Shown here: positions 25,007-37,095 of the stretch, piece after piece
Layout: each line of letters begins with the position of its first letter
Position numbering within the stretch: the first letter of the stretch is position 1
Source: Citrus sinensis
Lineage: Eukaryota > Streptophyta > Magnoliopsida > Sapindales > Rutaceae
Direction: 5' to 3'
Length of the DNA: 64,000 bases
NCBI RefSeq assembly: GCF_022201045.2
Contig: NC_068558.1
Location: 51,935,501 to 51,999,500, forward strand
Made by a program: the position numbers and the translations under genes
Notes under the pieces: generated by a model
What the model saw: only the letters and a program-made list of their open reading frames with translations
Databases searched by the model: none
What the model was told of the DNA's origin: nothing

Positions 25007-25012
25007 TCTTTA
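25000..25012. other. tandem-duplication junction
   Basis: Sequence ending CAGCCAA (cyclophilin exon 2, matching 41843-41849) passes directly into AATCTTTATTAAGC (matching 8163 onward), sharing only AA. No inserted bases and no repeat at the junction were seen. Confidence 0.92.
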
Positions 25013-27130
25013 TTAAGCTACTTGACAAAATAAGCCGTCGGTGGGAAATTTAATTCAAAAGACATGATTAAAAAAAGAAAATGCCCAAAAACCAATAGCA
25101 TGTGCGGCAGGGAGCCGAACAAATACGAATACAATTTCATTCGTAGCAGCTGATCTCCAAAATCCTGGGCTTATGCTTGGAGTTGGAGGGAGGCCTTACT
25201 ACAAGAAATGCAATTGAATAAAGAATGTGTAAGTGAAGTGGGCATGTTTTTAATTTAATCCATTACGTATGTATGGTCTTTAATCTTTATATTATACATA
25301 CATAAATATAGTAATTGTTTATTTTATTTGTGAACTGTGGTACAAATTATATGATGTAAGGGGAGAATTCACATGGGACAGCACATGGCTTGGGGATTCA
25401 AATACGTAACTTGCCACCGTACACGCGATTAATCCCACACCCATTTCCTAAATACAACTAATTTTCTTGTCAATTTGTTTTTTTTTTCTTCCTTCTCATG
25501 CCCTTGATCCTAATTACTTTTTCTATTACTATTATTATTTTGTCGAGTTTAAACTATCTTATAACCACTATATATGCTACAACAATCAGACCATTTTCAT
25601 TAGATTTACAAACTTACGAGTTAATTTGAATTGAAATGTCTAATGCAAACTCTCAAAAGTGTTACAAAATTTGTGATCATTAGATTATAATATTGCGTTG
25701 TATATACATATTGTTTATAAAATAGTCCGAACTAGGGTATCATAGTTGTATGAATCAATTTAAATGATAATGGATTTGGGGTACTATGGTCCATTTGATG
25801 AAATAACTATTGTTATGGACCATCACGTTAGAAGCTTGGAAGTTATTGGTGCGCTTGTTGATTGGTAATCAAAATAAGAAATGTAAATTAGAATAAGTTG
25901 TTTACTTAAAATGTAAGAATTGAAATAAAAATGAATTTATATTGTTATTGATGTATTTACTTTATCTTAAAATTAAAATGAATACTGTTGTTGTTATTAT
26001 TAACATTTAACTAACAACAAAGATTGAAGAGAAGGGTGCTGTTGGATTTGCAGACAGATTATGCAAATCTATTTGGATCTTTCAATCTGGCGGCTACTTA
26101 AACATGCCCTGAACCCGAGCCATGCACGAACCATAAACGCATAATTTTGAGCATACATGTATTTGGAGCATGTACTTCATGCTGTGGACCAGCATAGCAA
26201 ATCCCATGTTCTATCACGAAATTGTAATTTGTGAGGACTCATTCATCACACATGCAAGATCTCAAAAATGTGGAACCCACAAATTAAATTAAAAAATTTC
26301 ACATGTAATCACATGATGGGTACGACATGCCATTGCCATCGCCATTACCACAAATAAATCACCGTAAACTTCAATTTCATCCGTCTCTTTTCAGATAAAG
26401 ATACTAATCCACTATGATACCCACCAGTATCCACTATGATACCCACCTTTCGTTCCCTCTCACACAGATCAAACTTTGAAATTAAATAATCATAACCCAA
26501 CTCAAAAGCCCAAAACTTGCACCTCAAAAAGAACTCAAAAGATTCAATACCCCACTAATTGGGACATGCTAGTCATAATTCAAATTCTCGAGGGCTCTTT
26601 TAATTTGTTCAAAAATAGTTGGATATATATAAATTGGCTATATATATATATATATACAATTTATAAAAGCAATTCAAATTAAACTTTTCCAATTTTAATA
26701 TAAAAAAAAGATCACCTTTAATAATAATGCTATAAAGTATAATCACATGTTAATTCGGCATATCAACCGCATCAAATATATGTCTATATAGACGATCGAC
26801 TATGTTTGTTGATGGTGTTTCTCTTAGGCATTATTATCTGAATGATTTTTTTTTTTAACTGAAAAGAGGGAGAGAGAGAAATTTAATTTATAACATTTTT
26901 ATTTTTTATTTTTGGGTGAGAAAACGAGCATAACACAAAACTAATGCTTTACGACATGAGAATTTAGAACATTTTTATAAATTACCATAAATTTGGGTTA
27001 TTTCATTAAATTTCCGTAAAAGTTGCCACCCATTGACCACCGAACCTGTTTCTTTCTTTTTTCTTAAAACCTTAAATAGCTCAACTTGAGCATTGACAAA
27101 ACTCCACGCAGAAAAAGTTTTTGCTCATCA
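25007..27130 (+). other. upstream region of cyclin copy 2
   Basis: Equivalent of 8163-10285 with the same 19-bp direct repeat. About ten single-base indels relative to unit 1 lie within the first 1.4 kb, most in or beside short homopolymers. The rest is identical. Copy 2 keeps about 2.1 kb of the same upstream DNA, then meets truncated cyclophilin sequence instead of the native flank. Confidence 0.55.
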
Positions 27131-28225
27131 ATGGCAGAGCTAGAGAATCCGAATGTAATGACAAAGCTCATCACTTTTCTCTCTTCTTTCCTTCAAAGGG
27201 TTTCCGAATCTAACGACATTAACTGTCGGTTTCAGCCTCAAAAAATCTCAGTCTTTCATGGCCTAACTCGCCCTTCAATCTCAATTCAAAGCTATCTTGA
27301 AAGAATTTTCAAGTATGCAAACTGTAGCCCTTCTTGTTTCATCGTTGCATATGTTTATCTTGATCGGTTCGTTCAAAGGCAACCCTCGCTGCCAATCAAT
27401 TCTTTCAATGTTCATCGCTTGCTTATCACCAGTGTCATGGTTGCTGCTAAGTTCTTGGATGACATGTAAGTTATAAGCTATGAATTTCTTGAATTTGAAA
27501 TCGGGTTTTGTTGATTTTCTTGAAATTTGATGCATACACAGTTTAGCTTTAATTTAGTGAATTTTGATATCTTCTAGAGCTTCTGGCTATAATCTCGAAG
27601 AATTTTGTGAAGCATTTTGAATTTTCTACTTCCCAAATCCCAACTAAATCTAGTCGTGTGAATCCCTTGCTGGTTTCCAGATAAACAGCCAAAATGCATA
27701 TATATACATATATATATATATGATGTATGATGGATGAAGATGTTTCTGTAAGTGTGCAAATTGTTTAATTAAAAATCAATAACTCCTTTTATCACCATAC
27801 CAATGTAAATGCATGTGCTTTAAAAGTTGAGGCAATTGGCAAATCCATTTTCATGTCTCTTTTAGTAACTCACATTTTGCATTTTTGACTTTTTACAAAC
27901 TAAGGTTCTTTCTTTCTTTTTCAAATAATTAATTTTCAGGTACTACAACAATGCTTACTATGCAAAAGTTGGAGGAATCAGCACAATAGAAATGAACTTT
28001 CTTGAATTGGACTTTCTATTTGGATTGAGTTTCCATTTAAATGTGACCCCAAATGCTTTTCACACTTACTGTACCTATCTTCAAAGAGAGATGCTACTGC
28101 TACAGCCTCCACTAAATGTAGCAGAATCATCTTTAAGCATTGCAAGATCAGCGAAGCTCCACTCGTGTTTCAACGAAGACGAAACCACCTCACAACAAAA
28201 GCAACAACAGCAACTTGCTGTTTAA
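27131..28225 (+). CDS. CYCU4-1: Cyclin-U4-1-like (P-type cyclin), copy 2
   Basis: Exons 27131-27465 and 27940-28225 give the same 206-residue protein as copy 1 at 10286, including MAELENPNVM at the start, the cyclin box and the QQQQLAV end. Intron length and sequence also match. Nothing suggests that one copy is damaged. If the duplication is genuine, gene dosage is doubled with about 2.1 kb of shared upstream DNA for each copy. Confidence 0.95.
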
Positions 28226-30307
28226 AAGCTTTAATGCAAAGCTGTCAGTGTAGTTAGAAATAGAGAGTAGTGACTGTGTTTTACTCTTGCTCATTTTTTT
28301 GAGTTGGCAGACACAGTGGACTCATAATTTGGTGTACTATAAACTTTTGTTTTATGTCTTGTATTTGTTTTCTTTTCTGGGTTTTGGATTTCAAATTATT
28401 TGGTGCTTGTAAAGTACAGATATTGTAGTTTCTTCTTTACAGTCTGGCTAATAACAAAGTCTCTAATGTAAATTAATTCATTAATCTTGTGGCTTCTCAT
28501 GCATATGATGTTGTGCATTCTCTTTAACTTTTTGGAGGTGCCTATCAAAAGTCCAGACAGGGTTGCAAAATTGGGAAAGAAAATGAGTGGTGACTGGTGA
28601 GCGAGAGAGGAATGTAGGGGCAACAAGGGTAGGTGACAAAAGCGAATAATGTAGTACGTGTAGGTAAGTACAAATTTTATAATTTGTTGTGATCGTTTAT
28701 TTATTTATTTATTTAATAATTTGTTCGTTTTTTGACAGTTGTACTGATTCTTCACGGGGAGACACTTGGACGAGCGAACATGTGCGAGTGCAATCATGGA
28801 TGAAAGTTTTTAAGACTTTGGAGAGGATGAAAGGGAGAGATGTTGAGCAGCTTGAGCTAGCTAGCACTTACCCTCATTTGCAACATGGCAATTTGGTCAC
28901 ATTAAGCCCATTTTAGTTGACCAATTTATCATGCTATTGCAACATCTAAATCTTTACGAGCAGTCTTTATCTAGTGTGAAAAATGCGGATGCATTAAAAC
29001 ACAGAAAAATATATTCAAAGTTTGTATTTAAAATGTCCAGCCTAGACAACTATTATTTTTACAAGTATAATTTTTTTTTTTGAAAAATACTATGAATCTA
29101 ATTTAGATGCTCTAAATCAATGAGCAAGACAATAATACCAAATTTTGTAGGCCAAGGTTTAGAGTTGTACTCTTTCAGAGGTGTTCCCTCATTTGATCAT
29201 AAATTTACCTATAACAATGTGAAATTCCCTTTTCTATATTTTCTTCACTAAAATAACTAAAAAAAACATACAATTTTTTTACAACACCCTTTTAGTATAA
29301 ATTCTCCAATACTCGTTAAACCTCTGTTCTTTTACCTAATCCTTAGTGTTCAGGCATTAATCAAATGAAAAATAAAGACCTAAAGTGTAATTGAAAAGTT
29401 TAAGAAATTTGTATTTTCAACGAATTTAACCGTTGAAAGAACTCAACATCGGTGGTGGAAGAAGAAAATAGGTGAAAGAAAGTTGGTAGAAATCATCCTT
29501 GAAAGAGTGAAATACATGTTCTTGCATATTTATCACTCTCGTGCCAATTTCACTTGAGAGGTAAAGAAACCAAAATGCTTCTTGTTCAATGCTTAAAAAA
29601 GAAGATGTCCAGGCCGTTATTGTTACTGATCCTGCAGAACCAAAGAAGTTTTTGGGCTTGCCATCTACTCCCGGCTAGGGTTAAAACTTAATACAGCGAT
29701 TTAACTCAGGTTAAAACAATAAATATGTTGAAGGGGCTGCAAGAGGACTTTGAGGGGGCTGCCAATAGCACGTCTAATTTCCCAAAGCTTTATAGAGACA
29801 AACATTGAACTGGCCTGTGTCTAGAACATTACCTAAAGCCCAGCCCAAACCCATTCTAAGAAGCTAGAATTAGCTATGTCGTGGGTCCATGATAAAATTA
29901 AAAAAAAAAAAAATCCTTTTAAAACCCCTCTATTGATTTTATTCTTTTAAAATAAAATATATATCTCTCTTTCTCTCTCTCCCTCTCTACTCTTACAATA
30001 AAGGGTAATGATATTTGTATCTTTAACCCCGACTTTTTAATTATCTCCTTTATTTCCCAAATTACCATCTTTTTGAAAATAAATAAACAATTCTTTTTTT
30101 CTCTCCCATTTGCTTTCTCTGAAAGTCTCAATCTCTTAGATTATCAATTTCTGAAATTTGAGCCGAAAGTAAATTGAAGGTGAAATTTTTCAGAAAGGAT
30201 GTTAATATGAAGAAGCCCGAAGAGATTACCATTGAGAAGAAGTCCAAGAAGTCCAAAAACCTCTTTCATCCTCTGTACTTTCGTTTGTCAATTTAATTAA
30301 TTAATCA

Positions 30308-30343
<36 letters not shown>

Positions 30344-30488
30344 TTCTTTTAAAAATTTTGTATTGCTCGCTTTGATGACGGGAAGTCTATGCGGTTTGGG
30401 TAGTTAGTTAATGTGGGGATGATCACGGACGCATTGATGGAATAATATCCTTTCTGAAAAAATTGAGAATTATTTATTTATTTTGTAA

Positions 30489-31392
30489 GGGTTGGGTTAT
30501 TTAAATCCACCAAATTACTTAATAAATTTATTTTTTAAAATAATTTTTTATGATTAAAATACCCCTAAATTAAACTATAATTATGAACATTAGAATATAA
30601 TAAAAAAGAAAGAAAAATTAAAATTTGTATTCTTTGAACTCATCTTTATATTCAACATAATTTTATAGAACTCTAATAAGATTTTTATTAAACCCTAATC
30701 AATCAAGAGCTGTGATTCTTCTATCAAGCCATATATTTTTGTTAAATGACACATGTGATTCGATTTAGAGCAACAGAGTTGGTTGTTATTGATTTGATGG
30801 ATATTAATTTGATGGAGGAACAAAACAATATTGACAATAATTTGAATCATGAATAGATATGAAATTTTTTTATTTACATTTGATTTTTTATTTTTTTTTT
30901 CTTTTCCATTCGAAATTGATAGAGAGATACATTCAAAACCAGCAACATAACAGACAAATATTTAGTGTCCTTCGTCAAAGATTTTTCTTTTCACTCCAAG
31001 AAAGCATTTTCTTGTCCTTGGAGGTTTTCTTTCGGTTTCCTTTATAAATCAACTTCAAATACCTTCAAACAAGTATCTCATGAATGTATTCTGAAATGTT
31101 AAAAGCAATAAATTCGTTTCCTTTCCTTTTGTTTCTTTTTTTATTTTTTCAGAAGAAGATTTTGACTTATATTCAACCGATTTTTCAGAAGAATTTAATG
31201 GGTTTATAAATAAATTTAATGGGTTTAAGTAAAATCACTATTATTAGAAAAATTGGGTTTAGTAAGGGTATATTAGATATTTAAGTGAGTTTACTGAGTA
31301 AAATTAAAAATTAAAAATTACAAAATTTGATGGTAGATTTATTTAGTAAATAAGTTTATTGAGTAATTTGGTGGGTTCAAATAGCCCTACCC
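30489..31392. mobile_element. non-autonomous Mutator-like element, unit 2 copy
   Basis: Copy of the element at 13644-14547 with the same ends and the same imperfect 9-bp flanks. It was carried by the segmental duplication and is not an independent insertion. Confidence 0.75.
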
Positions 31393-31499
31393 ATTTTATA
31401 ATTGATTAGTGTATGTATTGTATTAATAATTGATTAATGAAGCATGTCAAATCCAATATATAGACATTGATAAAAGAGATAGACATGGTTAAAAAAAAA

Positions 31500-31500
<1 letters not shown>

Positions 31501-31540
<40 letters not shown>
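31501..31540. repeat. (TA)n microsatellite, unit 2
   Basis: About 20 TA units. It is shorter than the unit 1 tract, and GTAACATACAACTAATT follows in place of ATAACATACAAATAATT. Confidence 0.95.
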
Positions 31541-31543
<3 letters not shown>

Positions 31544-31817
31544 AACATACAACTAATTATTACCACATGGGAGCTGGTTCTTTAAAACTAGGGGTAGAAG
31601 CTGGAAACTTTAGTTGTAGTCAAATAACAATTAGATATAAGCCCAAAAAAGTAAATGTGAAAAAAAAAACTCTTAACATCGGTTCGATGTCCTTTTAACG
31701 AATAAAAATTATTCATTATTGACTTATTAAATGATAAAATAAAATATTACTTAGCTTGGCTCGACTTGCTATGAATGTGCATTTTCCTCACAGTCACTCA
31801 ACTTCAAGTTATATGAC

Positions 31818-31918
31818 CTGTTTGGGGCAACTGCTCCCCAGGCTAATTTTAGGGGAATATTCCCCTAGAATTGGCCTGGGGGGCAGCTGCGCGGTGGCAG
31901 CGCATCTGCCCCAAACAG
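31818..31918. mobile_element. 101-bp foldback/MITE-like palindrome, unit 2 copy
   Basis: Identical copy of the palindromic element at 14977-15077. Confidence 0.6.
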
Positions 31919-33540
31919 ATTTATAATATAAGTAAATTACGGTGTCTAATGGTTAGTGTTTCTCATCCCATCCAAAATAAATCATAAAAAAAGAATAAAA
32001 TATTAGTTGAAAAATTAAAGGAAAAAAAAGTCGATATTAAGTTAGCATTATCAAAGATTGGAACAACAATAAGATTTAGAGACGAGTTGAAAAAAAAATA
32101 TTTTTTGAATTGAATATTAAACTAAAGAAGATGGTTATGTTTCTTACTACGTATGACAAAAGATAAGTTGTAATGAAATTACAACAACATTTGTAGGACT
32201 TTTACAGGTACTTAGGTAGGATACAAAAAAATTAAAGATATTGGGAATATACTAATTAATTCAGGGATATTTTTCAACTTCAATTATAATTTAGATGTAA
32301 CATTTATATATTAATTTTATTTTCAAAATTCACACTGATGCTGCAATCCCTGTCCGTTTTCATTATGGTTCGCCGCTACTTAAGACGAGATTTTAAAAAA
32401 AATTATAATTTACTATAGTTTATAGTTCATTCTTATTTACTATTAGCCTAAATTAAGATTATGGTTTTTTTTATGACTATAATAAAATTACTCTTATTAA
32501 AATTATAAGGATTCTAGCGTATATGAAAAGAGAAATTTGAAAAATAAATAGAGTTAATTAGAAAGTGAAATTAATGAAATAAATAGAGAGGCCAAATACT
32601 TTCACAATTCATAGAGGCCCAATTTCGGTCTTTCTTTCGCACGGGCCTTTAAGCATTTCCGTTGAAGCTATTGGCGGACCACCACAAGTGTCAGTTGTAA
32701 AGTATAAGGGTAACGCAATTCCCAACTCGAATAAAATTGGCCTTAAAACTCCTCAATCCTCCCCAACAATTATCATTTGGTTGCCTCTACCTCACCTCTC
32801 AGTCCTCACTCACCGCCGCTCCATTGAACCAACACAACTAAGCTAAGTTCAAAGCACAAAGCACACTAATAATTCTACTATTACTACTCTATTAAGAAGA
32901 AAAAAAGTTACACCACCGCAGTAAAAAATACCAAAACTCACGGCACCAATAATCCATCCACACGCACACACACAAAACCCAATCACCACCTAATTCTAAA
33001 CCTAACCCCACCCACCCACAGCGCTGCGATGGGTGGGTTACTGCATCCACCAACGCTACTATTCTCATCTCATTCATCTAATTGACCATTTATACACACA
33101 CACATAAACGTATATTTTATATTTATTCGATAATAATGAGAAACCACAACTGGTCGCCAAACAACAACAAAGTCAGAAAGTGTGGACCGCCTTGGCCTTG
33201 GGTGCGCAAGCGCAACCCCGCACCCCACCCCACCACATCACCCCCGGCGCACGTTAGCCCCCCACCCCTCTCACACCTAAGCGGTGGCCTCAATCCTCAC
33301 TAACTAGATCTCAAACTCCGCCGCACCCCCCTCCCCCCGCCCCCCCCCCCTTCCAATCAATAATATGTCACCAAAACCAAACCCCACTTTCTCCACCACC
33401 ACCCACGCCCACACCGACACCTACACTCACACGCTGTCGTTTCATTATTATCATTCTCTTCTTCTCCTTCTTCTCCTCTCTCTTCCTCTCCTTTTGTCGT
33501 GCGCGCCTTAACCGTTCTCCTCTCCCCCGCACAAAACGCC

Positions 33541-34602
33541 ATGTCGTCTCCTCCCACGCCCCAAGATCCGATCCCTCAAGAAACCCCCCCACCACCGCCT
33601 GCGCCTCTACCTGCTCCGCCTGTACATACGCCCTCAGTCAACCCTCGCCGCCTCCCGCCTCCTTGCTGGTCCCACGACGAGACCGTCGCCCTTATCGACG
33701 CTTACCGCGACAAGTGGTACGCCCTCCGTCGCGGGAACCTCAAGGCCACTCACTGGCAAGAAGTCGCCGACGCGGTGGGCCGACGCTGTCCCGCCGCCTC
33801 ACCCGCGAAGACGGCCGTCCAGTGCCGTCACAAGATGGAGAAGCTCCGCAAAAGGTACCGTACCGAGATCCAGCGCGCTAAATCGATGCCTCTCTCCAGA
33901 TTCTCGTCGTCGTGGGTTCACTTCAAGAGGATGGACGCCATGGAGAAAGGTCCGTCTGTGAAAGCCGATTACAACTCGGATAGCGGTGATGACGACGACA
34001 ACGATGACGAAGACGATGAAGATTTGAATCAAGATTTGTACCAAGATCGCTCGAATTTCAAAAACGGCGTCGTCAATACGAGGAGCGTTCATAATTTATA
34101 TCGCAATGGTATTAATTCTGGCCCTAGTAGTGGTGGTGGTAGTGGGTTTAGAATTAGAATCCCCACCGGAGTTAGTATAGCTCAACCTGGGCCTAAGATT
34201 TATGCTAAGATTGGAACAAACCCTAACCCTAATCCTAACCCTAACTTCAATCACAAACCTAATTTCGGTTCGGCGTCGGGTTCCGGGTCTGGGCCAGCAG
34301 TGAATTATGGGACAAGGGTATTGAGAGGATGTGATGATACGGGTACGGGGATGGGGAAGAGAGAAAGGGAGCCTGTGGTGGCTGAGATGGTGGCAGCGAT
34401 TAGGATGTTGGGGGACGGGTTTGTGAAAATGGAACAGATGAAGATGGAGATGGCAAGAGAGATTGAGACTATGCGAATGGAAATGGAGATGAAGCGTACT
34501 GAGATGATTTTGGACTCTCAGCAGAGGATTGTGGAGGCCTTTGCTAAGGCTGTTTCGGAGAAGAGTAAGAAGCCAAAAAGAATGCCAGACTCTGAATCTT
34601 AG
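33541..34602 (+). CDS. Trihelix (SIP1/ASIL-type) transcription factor, copy 2
   Basis: Single exon, 353 residues, identical in predicted protein to copy 1 at 16700: Pro-rich N-terminus, trihelix domain at about 40-135, acidic run, NPNPNPNPN repeat and C-terminal coiled coil. Upstream, only the C-rich tract and a few nearby bases differ from copy 1, so no regulatory divergence is visible beyond that tract. Confidence 0.92.
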   Translation: MSSPPTPQDPIPQETPPPPPAPLPAPPVHTPSVNPRRLPPPCWSHDETVALIDAYRDKWYALRRGNLKATHWQEVADAVGRRCPAASPAKTAVQCRHKMEKLRKRYRTEIQRAKSMPLSRFSSSWVHFKRMDAMEKGPSVKADYNSDSGDDDDNDDEDDEDLNQDLYQDRSNFKNGVVNTRSVHNLYRNGINSGPSSGGGSGFRIRIPTGVSIAQPGPKIYAKIGTNPNPNPNPNFNHKPNFGSASGSGSGPAVNYGTRVLRGCDDTGTGMGKREREPVVAEMVAAIRMLGDGFVKMEQMKMEMAREIETMRMEMEMKRTEMILDSQQRIVEAFAKAVSEKSKKPKRMPDSES

Positions 34603-37095
34603 GACGTGATAATAATCCAATTTGGCTTATAATGTGTAAGATTTCTAGTTTGCTTTTTATTTGTTGAAGTAGATTTATGAACACATGATCTTGTAGTTGG
34701 ATTCTTAGGTTTAGATTATTCTTATTGTAGTTTTTCCTAGTGTTCATGTCAAACTTGATTAGCTGTTTCCTTTTATCCTTATTTAGTTATTTATGTACCT
34801 TTTTCAATTTAATGTAATTCTACACGTAGAGCTGTGTATTGAGCTTCAAGCGATAGGGTTCTATTGGTAACTTGCTGGTGCTTTTGTGTATGCTTGTGTG
34901 TGGAAATTGGAATAGTTAAGATGCATGTGGATTATGGGCTATGGCAATTTAATTTGTTGTTCGCTGTTCAATGACCAATTATGCACTCAATGGTCAATGG
35001 AAAAAGAACTTGAGATGGATGTAAATTAACTTTCTTGGTATATGATTCCTTTATAGAAGGAATGTTGTAAATAAATTCTAAGCTCACCTTTTTCTTAGCT
35101 CTTAGCAAGGTATCTGCTACACACAAGATTTATGCCTGGAATAGGTCTGAATGCCATTTGTATGGGTACACAACAATTTTCTTGTTATGTAGAGGCTAGA
35201 GAAATTTCTTGGTGTAAATTCAATTGGAATTTCTTTCTGCTAAATTTAAATAGTGTTGCCTGGAATTTTTCTGCTCGATTTAAATTCTGTCACATGATTC
35301 AAGCAACATGATTCAAGTGTGTAAAAGCTGTGTTGCTTTTTGCTTGAAATGGGTACACTATTTTGTAAACATGCTACATCTCAAAGATCTACCCTTCATG
35401 TCTGAGCTTTATCCATTTGCTTTTTTCTGGTCCAGGGATTTGCTTTGGGATCTCTGATTTCTTTCTTGAGTTGTCTCTGAATATCTTTAAAGCAAATCAT
35501 CAATTTTAGCTATAAACCATGATAATCTCCTTGAGATGTTCACTTGATGGCATATGGTGATCGTTCTTGATTGCTTTGAGTCCCTGAAATCTGTTCAACT
35601 ATTGTCATTAATTGTGATTTTTTTATTTTCTTATTATTATTATTTTTTTCCCTCCACAAGACAGTTTTAAACTGCAGAATATGAGTTTCAGGATCTCTTG
35701 CTCTCTCCAGAATATAGCCTGGTTTGCAATTTACCGTGTCAGATGCCATATGTACCATCTGGCTACTTCAGGCCAAGACGCCTGTTAGTGAACTAGTTTT
35801 AAGACTGATCCAAAATCTATTCTCCGCAGATTAATAATAATCAAAGGTGACTAAGAATTAACCAGTGCATAATCTTTCTATTCTTCAATAGAACAATTGC
35901 AGTTTTGATCTGAATTGTGCATAAAACTGTAGTGGTGAGGAGCTTGAAGGCATTTTCAATAATTGTGATATCAACTATCACGTGAAATCTCTGTTGTATT
36001 ACGTTTTGCATAGAGACAACATTCTGTTTGATTTCTAATAAAGTGATAAAATGTTCTTTGATCTCCAATTGATGGTGCAAGCCTCCATTCTTTTCAAAAT
36101 AACAACAACAACAACAACAATAATAATAAAAGAGTGCAAGTCTTCACAAATTTTTTTTTTAATATTGATTACACATCATATTACTGTATTATATAAATAT
36201 TTACAATTGCTATTAAAGTAGACATTATACTGATATTTACAATCAAATATATAATTGAGATTTATATTATTACATTAATTTTATAAAGTATATGTTTAGA
36301 TATATGATCCTCACAAGCGAGAGATATCTTTGTTCCATTTGCATTTTATAAGGGAGAAAGATTGACAAATTAATTCTACACAATTTTTTACTTAATTGAG
36401 AGAGATTGAACTTCTGAAGACTCGAAACACTACTCTCGTAGTCTTGCTTAACTTTGAGAGTAGTGATTCACCACCGAGCGAAAGCCCAAGTGGCCCAGTC
36501 TTCACAATTTACTAGAAAACAACAAAGCTGGAATAGGAAACGATTTGTTTGGAACACTAGTAATTCCAAAGATCTAATTTTTAACAAACCTAATGAGCCA
36601 TTTATGGGGACAAATGGGAAGGGATACACCACCACCTATAAGGTCAAAAACATTTTTATACAAATTGATGCGTTAATAATTTAATTAGTTAAATTAAAAA
36701 ATTAATTTTATTATTTACATTTCCATTCAATCAATTATATTATCTCATATTTATAAGTATTTATGGCTATATTATTCATACGCATGCTCAGTCAAACATA
36801 TTGAAACGGAAGTCCGTTTAAGAAACCAGCCTGTTGTATATCTAAACATTGAAGATTAGCAAAAAGCCAAGGGGTCTTCACGATATTAGCCCAACATAAC
36901 AGGCACGCACGGCGCACATCACTCGACCCCTCGAAGTCAGAAAACCCCATTGCAGATCGGATTGCTCCCTTAAAAACAAAAAATAAAAATAAAAATAAAT
37001 AAATAAATAAATGATCTGGAAAATTCATTAGCAATACTCGGTTTCATGAAACCAAGCAAATTCAACTAATCCAGGGTTCACCAGAATACCAAAAC
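34603..37095 (+). other. intergenic region between trihelix and COX10, unit 2
   Basis: Counterpart of 17762-20254 with no additional gene. The MITE relic recurs at about 36626-36781. Confidence 0.55.
36626..36781 (-). mobile_element. internally deleted MITE relic, unit 2 copy
   Basis: Duplicate of the relic at 19785-19940. See that entry for the match to the intact element at 42906-43107. Confidence 0.5.

Larger units (their letters stand above)
28226..33540 (+). other. intergenic region between cyclin and trihelix genes, unit 2
   Basis: Same content as 11381-16699: (TTA)n at 30309-30343, the MULE-like element at 30489-31392, (TA)n at about 31501-31540, the foldback palindrome at 31818-31918 and the C-rich tract at 33326-33350. 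Differences from unit 1 are limited to the (TA)n and poly-C tracts and a few bases next to them. Confidence 0.6.
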
